Of a stretch of DNA of 30,791 nucleotides, positions 1 through 5,018 are shown piece after piece. The translations under genes and the position numbers were made by a program. The stretch covers positions 1 through 30,791 of IMG/VR virus record IMGVR_UViG_3300025137_000169; one strand, written 5' to 3'. Numbering within the stretch: the first letter of the stretch is position 1; each line of letters begins with the position of its first letter. Source of the stretch: a virus. The notes under the pieces were generated by a model. That model was given only the letters and a program-made list of their open reading frames with translations, was not told the origin of the DNA and ran no database searches.

Positions 1-1192
1 TGAAGAGTGGATCGAAATACGTGAACCCAAAGGAGACGTCAATCGTCAATCACTTAACTTGCATCAGTGCGCTGTTGTCGGCGATAAGTTCATGCGAAAA
101 CTTGAACAAGGAGATAGAGAAGCTAGAAAACGTTGGGGAAAACTACTTCAAAAGCGTAAAGCTACTGGAGAACCATATATCCTTTTTAAAGGAAATACAA
201 ATAAGAATAACCCCCCAGCCTATAAAGACAACGGATTAAAAGTACATATGACTAACATATGTTCTGAAATTACATTACACACAGATGAAAACCATAGCTT
301 TGTATGTTGTTTGTCATCTTTAAATTTAGCAAGATATGAAGAATGGAAAGGTACAAATCTTATTTATGATAGTATATGGTTTCTTGATGGAGTCATGGAA
401 GAATTTATACAACGAGCTAAAGGCTTACGAGGATTTGATAACGCGGTCCGCTCAGCTACCAAAGGCAGAGCGTTGGGCCTTGGAGTACTGGGCTGGCATA
501 CTTACCTACAAGAGAAAGGGATCAGCTTCGAAGGTTTACTTGCTCAGTTTGAAACTAGGAAAATTTTTAGTCAGATTAAAATTGAAAGCGAAAGAGCTAG
601 CATGGCACTTGCAGAAACATATGGAGAACCTTTATGGTGTGTTGGAACTGGTTTACGTAATACTCATTTACGCGCTGTTGCTCCTACTGTTAGTAATAGT
701 AAGCTCAGCGGCAATGTGTCACCGGGTATTGAGCCGTGGGCTGCAAATGTTTTCACAGAACAATCAGCAAAAGGAACATTCATAAGAAAGAATCCTACGT
801 TAGTTAAATTATTAAGAAAACTTAAAATAAATAATAATGAAATATGGGACAAGATCTTGGCTGACGGTGGTAGCGTACAAAATATTACTGAGCTTGATGA
901 TGTTATTATGGCGCACAACGTCACCGCAAAGGAGGTATTTAAAACTTTTAAGGAGATTAATCAACTAGAGTTAGTTAATCAAGCTGGACTGAGACAGCAG
1001 TATGTAGATCAGTCGGTTAGTTTAAACTTAGCATTTCCTAGTGTAGCTACACCAAAATGGATTAATAAAGTTCATTTTGAAGCGTGGAAAAAAGGAGTAA
1101 AAACCCTATATTATACAAGAACAGAATCTGTATTGCGGGGTGATATTGCTAAGAAAGCAATGGATGGAGATTGTTTAGCCTGTGATGGTTAA
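1..1192 (+). CDS. nrdA: Ribonucleoside-diphosphate reductase large (alpha) subunit, class I, 3' part
   Basis: Reduces ribonucleoside diphosphates to deoxy forms and so supplies dNTPs for phage replication in the cytosol. The frame is open from base 2 through the window edge, so the N-terminal part (including the allosteric region and first redox cysteine) lies outside; the in-frame TTG at 59 is not the true start. Visible family signatures: TNICSEI with the presumed thiyl-radical Cys at 260-262 and its Asn and Glu partners, the second substrate-site Cys in FVCCLSS at 305-307, the adjacent tyrosine pair LYY at 1109-1114 used for long-range radical transfer, and a C-terminal CLAC redox pair at 1172-1183. 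These fit class I rather than class II or III. It is the only plus-strand gene and converges on the virion/lysis operon. A small-subunit (nrdB) gene is expected nearby but is not in the window. GC content is patchy inside the gene. Confidence 0.93.
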   Translation, partial: EEWIEIREPKGDVNRQSLNLHQCAVVGDKFMRKLEQGDREARKRWGKLLQKRKATGEPYILFKGNTNKNNPPAYKDNGLKVHMTNICSEITLHTDENHSFVCCLSSLNLARYEEWKGTNLIYDSIWFLDGVMEEFIQRAKGLRGFDNAVRSATKGRALGLGVLGWHTYLQEKGISFEGLLAQFETRKIFSQIKIESERASMALAETYGEPLWCVGTGLRNTHLRAVAPTVSNSKLSGNVSPGIEPWAANVFTEQSAKGTFIRKNPTLVKLLRKLKINNNEIWDKILADGGSVQNITELDDVIMAHNVTAKEVFKTFKEINQLELVNQAGLRQQYVDQSVSLNLAFPSVATPKWINKVHFEAWKKGVKTLYYTRTESVLRGDIAKKAMDGDCLACDG

Positions 1193-1193
1193 T

Positions 1194-1228
1194 AAAAAAA
1201 GGGAGGCTAAACAGCTTCCCTTTATTTT
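1194..1228. terminator. Bidirectional hairpin terminator between convergent genes
   Basis: An 8-bp stem (1201-1208 with 1213-1220, one G-T wobble, 4-base AAAC loop) is flanked by an A-run on the left (1194-1200) and a T-run on the right (1221-1230), so it reads as an intrinsic terminator from either side. It starts just after the tandem stop codons of the reductase gene and reaches the stop codon of the endolysin gene, exactly where two convergent transcripts need to end. Confidence 0.85.
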
Positions 1229-1687
1229 TTATACTACCATGTACCTGGTTTTATTATCTTTATCTTTATAAGCCTTTAGACATCTATTCCTATTGTCTTT
1301 TGCATTCACATAGCTTACATGTACCCAATCAGGGTTGCCTATTGTGCCGAACTCCCATATCATTTGATCAAAATCTAAGTTATCTTTAATGTATTCGTAC
1401 ATGTCCGCATTACTCATATAGGAATACGTATCATCAATATCCATAGCTTGTCCTTTACAATGTTGTGATTTACTACTACCACCTATTGCTTTGTTAAGTT
1501 TAGCACCACGATAAAATGAATTAATCTTTATAGGGCCGTTTACGTGGGCTCTAAGAGGCTCAAATACTTTTTCGCATAATAACTCCATGTTTCTAATATG
1601 GTCTTCTGTAGGTGTGTTATCTAAGCCAAGGCGTTTTGCTGTTATGCTATACACACCTTCCTTCATACTAACGTGTTTACTTAACAT
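1229..1687 (-). CDS. Endolysin, peptidase M15 family (DD-/LD-carboxypeptidase-like)
   Basis: A 152-residue zinc peptidase predicted to cut peptidoglycan cross-links at the end of infection. The M15A-type zinc site is readable: SQHCKGQAMDID supplies His76 and Asp83, and DWVHVSY supplies His123, with Glu112 in WEFG as the likely catalytic acid. IKINSFYRG (53-61) upstream of the zinc site is also typical of the family. It has no signal peptide, so it should depend on a holin or another membrane lesion for export. It is the last gene of the long minus-strand operon; its ATG lies inside the 3' end of the preceding small gene (11-base overlap), implying translational coupling. Length is normal for single-domain M15 phage lysins. 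The exact bond cleaved cannot be told from sequence alone. Confidence 0.88.
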   Translation of the reverse strand: MLSKHVSMKEGVYSITAKRLGLDNTPTEDHIRNMELLCEKVFEPLRAHVNGPIKINSFYRGAKLNKAIGGSSKSQHCKGQAMDIDDTYSYMSNADMYEYIKDNLDFDQMIWEFGTIGNPDWVHVSYVNAKDNRNRCLKAYKDKDNKTRYMVV

Positions 1688-1916
1688 CTTTCTTCTTTCT
1701 GCCTTTGCGAGGCTTACCTTTCACAGCATCGTCTATATCTTCGAATTGATTTCCAACCTCTTTTATAGCTTTAGCAACGTCCGCCAATTCTTCTGCTGTA
1801 AGCTTATATCTTTTTTTAATTTCTTTTACTGTAGCAATTGCTTTTTCGTCTATTGTGGTTTTACTCCATAACAGGACCCAAATATCTTTTAGGAATTGTT
1901 TTGTTAATTTTAACAT
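1677..1916 (-). CDS. Small basic helical phage protein, function unknown
   Basis: A 79-residue protein with a short hydrophobic N-terminal stretch (FLKDIWVLLW, about 8-17), a charged amphipathic helical middle (25-60) and a very basic tail (KGKPRKGRKKK). Proteins of this pattern occur next to lysis genes in other marine phages as far as I recall, but I know of no assigned role. It overlaps the lipoprotein gene upstream by 56 bases and the endolysin downstream by 11 bases, so all three are probably translated together. The N-terminal segment is short for a transmembrane helix but could bind the membrane as an amphipathic element. A role as a holin partner is conceivable and unproven. The only Met in the frame is the chosen start. 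Confidence 0.75.
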   Translation of the reverse strand: MLKLTKQFLKDIWVLLWSKTTIDEKAIATVKEIKKRYKLTAEELADVAKAIKEVGNQFEDIDDAVKGKPRKGRKKKDVK

Positions 1917-2199
1917 CTTTTTTGTTTTTAATTAATTTAATAACATATTTTATAACTATACCACCTAAAGTGGTGGCTACTAAGTCTTTAGTATCGAATT
2001 TACCGTTTCGTATATAGTCGTAGGTTTCTTTAGCAAATCCCGCTGCAAAAGCAGAAGCCACTTGTGGTAAATCTTTTTGATTTGCAACATATGCTGATGT
2101 AGCACCAGCCGCAAAATGATAATATTTATCTTGGCTTATGGATTGCGGGCTAGCACAGCTTGCAACCACCACCGCAGTAAGGGCAATAATTTTTTTCAT
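1861..2199 (-). CDS. Predicted lipoprotein, DUF2279/YfiM-like
   Basis: A 112-residue exported protein. The N-terminus is a lipoprotein signal: MKK, a hydrophobic core, then VASC with Cys15 as the expected lipidation site. Directly after follows DKYYHFAAGATSAYV, resembling the DKxxHFxxG signature of the DUF2279 (YfiM) family of small periplasmic lipoproteins. A second hydrophobic segment (about 75-90, TLGGIVIKYVIKLI) could insert in a membrane. It begins directly after the stop of the upstream gene (TGA then ATG) and its 3' end overlaps the next gene by 56 bases. Given its place three genes upstream of the endolysin, an outer-membrane lysis role similar to an o-spanin is possible; that is inference, since classic o-spanins are shorter and Pro-rich. 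Confidence 0.78.
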   Translation of the reverse strand: MKKIIALTAVVVASCASPQSISQDKYYHFAAGATSAYVANQKDLPQVASAFAAGFAKETYDYIRNGKFDTKDLVATTLGGIVIKYVIKLIKNKKDVKINKTIPKRYLGPVME

Positions 2200-2508
2200 T
2201 CATATTTTTAAATTTTTTATTTTTTCCACATCAAATTCTTTTTTTAGTTCGTGAGGAGGTCTAGTTTTACCCATTGAACCTTCAAAAATACCAATACCTA
2301 ATTTTAATAATCCTTTGCCAAGTCCTCCCATAAGGCCCATAGCTCCGCCACCAATTTGCATTTGCTGAGGTTCAAACTCTACTAGTTTACCTTCTGGTAA
2401 ATTAGGCTTTATAAGGTCAGCGGCGTTTGTAGTAAACATTCCAAACGGACTTTTATTGCGTGGCATTTCAAATTTATTATTAATATTCTTTTTATAATTA
2501 AATCCCAT
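2200..2508 (-). CDS. Small Gly/Met-rich phage protein, function unknown
   Basis: A 102-residue protein I do not recognise. The N-terminal third is basic and Asn-rich; residues about 53-80 form a Gly/Met/Leu-rich run (QIGGGAMGLMGG, then KGLLKLGIGIFEG) that could be a membrane-active or amphipathic helix; the C-terminus is Lys/Asp-rich. It has no cleavable signal peptide. It sits between a secreted thioredoxin-like gene (6-base gap) and the lipoprotein gene (no gap), so it belongs to the lysis/envelope block. The hydrophobic Gly-rich segment makes a holin-like or pinholin-like function worth considering, but nothing in the sequence is specific for one. Confidence 0.7.
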   Translation of the reverse strand: MGFNYKKNINNKFEMPRNKSPFGMFTTNAADLIKPNLPEGKLVEFEPQQMQIGGGAMGLMGGLGKGLLKLGIGIFEGSMGKTRPPHELKKEFDVEKIKNLKI

Positions 2509-2514
2509 AACTTA

Positions 2515-2925
2515 TTAAAATTTGTTTGCTGTGTTAATTTCGTTTATTGTTTCTTGTATTTCATTAAGATCTGTAGGAAGTAATAAGTCCAACCCAGCTT
2601 TAAATGTGGCTTCTTTTTCGCCATTTTTAAATATTAATAAGGTTGGTGCCATACGTATTCTATATTCTTTTTTCGTTATTGGCGCTTTAGATATATCTAC
2701 TCTATAATATAAAGCGTCTTTCACTTTTTCCCATTCGTTAAAGCAATTTTCTTTATTAAATTCCGCCCAAAATTCTACAAGAATAGTTTTATTTTCATCA
2801 TCTCCAAAAGCAGAATTACCAGATATTACATTTTCAAAATCTTTATCAGTTAACCAATATTTATCCGGAACGTCTGATTGAGTATATGATATAAAAGGTA
2901 TTAAAATTAAAATTAAATATTTCAT
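2515..2925 (-). CDS. Secreted thioredoxin-fold protein lacking the CxxC active site
   Basis: A 136-residue protein with a Sec signal peptide (MKYLILILIPFISYTQS, cleavage likely after about residue 15-17). The mature part follows the thioredoxin fold: TILVEFWAEF (47-56), then the cis-proline strand RMAPTLLIFKNGEKEATFKAG around Pro94, which closely matches the corresponding part of bacterial thioredoxin. The redox motif is replaced: where CGPC is expected the sequence reads NKEN (57-60), followed by a lone Cys61. It therefore cannot do the normal dithiol-disulfide exchange and probably acts as a periplasmic binding or chaperone module, or as a single-Cys protein. Its start codon overlaps the stop of the upstream gene by one base (TAATG), indicating coupling within the envelope block. 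Confidence 0.82.
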   Translation of the reverse strand: MKYLILILIPFISYTQSDVPDKYWLTDKDFENVISGNSAFGDDENKTILVEFWAEFNKENCFNEWEKVKDALYYRVDISKAPITKKEYRIRMAPTLLIFKNGEKEATFKAGLDLLLPTDLNEIQETINEINTANKF

Positions 2926-3212
2926 TATCTATTTTTTTGTATTTCGTATATTCTTTCGTCTAGTTTATCTAGTTTTTCTAAGATCATTTCTACATCGTCT
3001 TGAGTGTCCATTATAGTATTACGAATTAACTCATCTTTTAATTCAAACTCTGTTTTTGATATAGGAGGCTTAGGAAGTTCCATAGCAAGGGCTATATCTC
3101 CTTTCAAAGTATAATAAGTTGTAGCCAACGCTATAGTAAACCCTACTATTGTGCCTATTGTTTTTAAATCAAGTGTTACTTTTGTATTTTCTCCTATCTG
3201 TGGTGTGCTCAT
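2925..3212 (-). CDS. Membrane protein with one TM helix and C-terminal coiled coil (holin- or i-spanin-like)
   Basis: A 95-residue protein with one clear transmembrane segment (about 18-36, TIGTIVGFTIALATTYYTL), a Pro-containing linker and a C-terminal heptad-patterned helix (about 65-92, rich in Leu/Ile, Asp and Glu with LEKLDKLDERIYEIQ). This single-TM plus coiled-coil layout is what an inner-membrane spanin subunit or a class III-type holin accessory would look like; the position in the lysis/envelope block supports that, but no family-specific motif is present. The gap to the beta-barrel gene upstream is only 3 bases. If it is an i-spanin, its partner would be the lipoprotein at 1861-2199. 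Confidence 0.78.
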   Translation of the reverse strand: MSTPQIGENTKVTLDLKTIGTIVGFTIALATTYYTLKGDIALAMELPKPPISKTEFELKDELIRNTIMDTQDDVEMILEKLDKLDERIYEIQKNR

Positions 3213-3215
3213 GTT

Positions 3216-4433
3216 CTACTTAAGTGTTATGTTTAAACCTATTGTTGATTGGAATATTTCACTATCCCACATTTTAGAATACTCACCTTCCATAAATATA
3301 CCTAAATTTTTATTAATTTTCCAGCCTAAACTTAATCCAGCTGAATAATCATCCCATTGTTCTGGCTCCGAATCTTGTCTTAATCCACCTAACCCCCAAT
3401 TGTTTCTGTTTAAATAAGAAACTTCTTTATCTCCTTGTACGTACTTATGATAAGGTAATATGTAGTTGGCATAAGCATGCAGCCAAAACTTACCTTTGTA
3501 AGTGTAGTAATCAGCACCAACAATCGGTGCTACTTCACCAAAAGAATCTAGCAAATCCCATCTTTCTCCATTGTATCTATTCATTAATTCTGTAAACACG
3601 TCTTCTCTAAATTGAAGATCCGAGTAAGCTACAATTTCTCCATTTTCATCTCTCCATATCCAGTCGCTAACTTCTTCGCCTGTTTGTGAATCAGTATAGG
3701 TTGTGTAATGATCAGAGTATCCGTATTGAAAACCTAGGCTATACCAAGGATTTAAAGGATATTCAAATGTATTTCCATTTCCATCATCATATACTTGCGT
3801 TTCATTTAACCATATTTCTATTGGATTATACCCGTAGGCTCTATCATGTGTTCGGTATATTGCACCCGCTGATATACTAAACTTTTTGCCAATTGGTAAT
3901 CTTGCTCTTACTTCTGCTGATTGATATTTTAGGTTTATCTTAGAAACCTCTCTTGATTCAGCTTTTACTATGTGATACTTACCAGTATGCTTAAGAAATA
4001 TTCTATGGTTATCAAAATGATCACCCCTAAATCTTTCTTTTTCAAAATGTATTTGATATTCTAAACCTTTCAAAGCTGATGATGGAGCTCTAAAAGCAAG
4101 TTGCTCTTCAGTACCATCATAAAAGTTTTTAGGTTTTCTTTCATAACTGAACCTAGCTAACTTTCTAATACCAAAGCCATATCTATAGTCAAAAGGATAA
4201 TCAGGAGTATCGTCTACTAAAACGGGTATGTCATACAAACTAGCACCAGGTGGTGTTCTAACAAAAAATACATTTTCTTTGGCCTCAATAGAATTACTAA
4301 CATCTCCAGCACCGTATATGGTACCATATTTTAAAAAGTCTTCATACAAGGTTTTAAATAAACCTTTTTTTGGTTCTTGCGCTGTAACGTTTATACTGTA
4401 TATAAGCGTTATTAATAGTAATAATTGTTTCAT
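3216..4433 (-). CDS. Predicted phage-encoded outer-membrane beta-barrel protein
   Basis: A 405-residue protein with a clear signal peptide (MKQLLLLITLIYSINVTAQ, cleavage expected after the AQ) in the style of Bacteroidota exported proteins. The mature part is rich in Tyr, Trp, Gly and Asn and repeatedly shows alternating polar/hydrophobic strands of 8-12 residues, e.g. FSISAGAIYR, WYSLGFQYGYS, FWLHAYANYIL, DYSAGLSLGWKI, LGIFMEGEYS and the C-terminal IGLNITLK. Together these indicate a transmembrane barrel in the outer membrane. Acidic/aromatic stretches between strands (about 225-275) would be long extracellular loops. I do not recognise a precise family. It follows the 92-aa basic gene after 44 bases and starts the envelope block. 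Possible roles are blocking superinfection by masking or replacing a receptor, or weakening the outer membrane for lysis; both are inference. A virion role cannot be excluded. Confidence 0.82.
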   Translation of the reverse strand: MKQLLLLITLIYSINVTAQEPKKGLFKTLYEDFLKYGTIYGAGDVSNSIEAKENVFFVRTPPGASLYDIPVLVDDTPDYPFDYRYGFGIRKLARFSYERKPKNFYDGTEEQLAFRAPSSALKGLEYQIHFEKERFRGDHFDNHRIFLKHTGKYHIVKAESREVSKINLKYQSAEVRARLPIGKKFSISAGAIYRTHDRAYGYNPIEIWLNETQVYDDGNGNTFEYPLNPWYSLGFQYGYSDHYTTYTDSQTGEEVSDWIWRDENGEIVAYSDLQFREDVFTELMNRYNGERWDLLDSFGEVAPIVGADYYTYKGKFWLHAYANYILPYHKYVQGDKEVSYLNRNNWGLGGLRQDSEPEQWDDYSAGLSLGWKINKNLGIFMEGEYSKMWDSEIFQSTIGLNITLK

Positions 4434-4477
4434 TCCTTTACTTTTTTTTGTTAGGTTTGTATAATATATGTAATCAC

Positions 4478-4756
4478 CTATTTTTTACCTCTTTTAACGT
4501 TTTTTACTCGCCTAGGTTTACCAGCAGGCTGTCCTAGTCTTTTTTTCTCTCTTATTTTTGCTGCTTTTTCAGAAGATGACATTTCACTGGCTGTTTTTAC
4601 AGTCTTGCTAGATATTCTTTTACTAGGCCTACAATATGGGGTTCCTCTTTTTTCGCCTTTGCTACGGCCACATGGTTTTCCAGTGCGTACATCAATCCAT
4701 TTTTCTTTAAACCATCGCTTAAGATTCGCTCCTTTTTTACTTTTCTTTACCGCCAT
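4478..4756 (-). CDS. Small basic DUF5872-like protein
   Basis: A 92-residue, highly basic protein. Its N-terminal half (KKGANLKRWFKEKW, DVRTGKPCGR, KGEKRGTPYCRPSKRISSKT) matches the pattern I remember as DUF5872, found in marine phages and also in large algal viruses. Two cysteines (in KPCGR and PYCRP) lie in the conserved part, followed by an SSKTVKTASEMSSSEKAAKIREKKR region and an Arg/Lys tail. No enzymatic motif is visible; nucleic-acid binding or packaging with DNA is plausible from charge alone. Its start overlaps the stop of the 47-aa gene upstream by 20 bases. It is the third of three tiny basic, Cys-bearing genes in a row after the giant gene. Confidence 0.85.
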   Translation of the reverse strand: MAVKKSKKGANLKRWFKEKWIDVRTGKPCGRSKGEKRGTPYCRPSKRISSKTVKTASEMSSSEKAAKIREKKRLGQPAGKPRRVKNVKRGKK

Positions 4757-4880
4757 CTTTCGGTTTTTTATGTCCGCAGCCTTCGCCTTTAAATTTTAAA
4801 TGATCTTTAAACGTTTTTGCTTCTTTAGTGCTACCGTCTTTGCAATACATTGTGTGTGGTTTGAATTTTTTCTTTGCCAT
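4737..4880 (-). CDS. 47-residue basic Cys-containing phage protein
   Basis: A short gene easily missed by length cutoffs. It reads from ATG at 4880 to TAA at 4737: MAKKKFKPHTMYCKDGSTK, then a helical middle and GEGCGHKKPKDGGKEK. Two cysteines (13 and 35) and a following GH resemble a tiny metal- or disulfide-stabilised fold. I recall similar short ORFs (MAKKKFKPH, YCKDGS, GCGHTKP) in other marine phages. It begins 4 bases after the stop of the 43-aa gene and overlaps the next gene by 20 bases, so it sits inside the operon in proper phase. Function unknown. Confidence 0.78.
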   Translation of the reverse strand: MAKKKFKPHTMYCKDGSTKEAKTFKDHLKFKGEGCGHKKPKDGGKEK

Positions 4881-4884
4881 TGTT

Positions 4885-5016
4885 TTATTTTTTAGATTTA
4901 TTACCCCAGTTAGCTGCTCCTACTTTTCTACACTTAGCGATTGCACCACTAGCGTAAGCGGAAGGAAACACTTTATACCTTGCTTTTACTTTTTTGTAAC
5001 ATGCGTCTTTTGCCAT
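4885..5016 (-). CDS. 43-residue DUF6321-like protein
   Basis: Reads from ATG at 5016 to TAA at 4885. The sequence MAKDACYKKVKARYKVFPSA followed by YASGAIAKCRKVGAANWGNK is a strong match to a motif I know from cyanophages and algal viruses (KDACYHKVKSRY, WPSAYASGALVKCRKVGA, NWGNKS; DUF6321-like). In larger proteins the same motif occurs as a domain; here it is nearly the entire protein. Two cysteines (6 and 29) bracket the SAYASGA core. It starts 2 bases after the stop codon of the giant gene, so it is translated as the next operon member. No function is established to my knowledge; co-occurrence with the DUF5872-like gene is notable. Confidence 0.85.
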   Translation of the reverse strand: MAKDACYKKVKARYKVFPSAYASGAIAKCRKVGAANWGNKSKK

Positions 5017-5018
5017 AA

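Noticed and set aside
336-785. A 149-codon plus-strand frame inside the reductase gene
   Set aside because: It lies fully in another frame of a gene with catalytic motifs and has low-complexity, unstructured-looking protein sequence.
4434-4477. Possible promoter or weak 5-bp hairpin in the 44-base gap before the beta-barrel gene
   Set aside because: The sequence is too AT-rich and no flavobacterial TAnnTTTG box or matching -33 element is visible; the stem is short with a 19-base loop.
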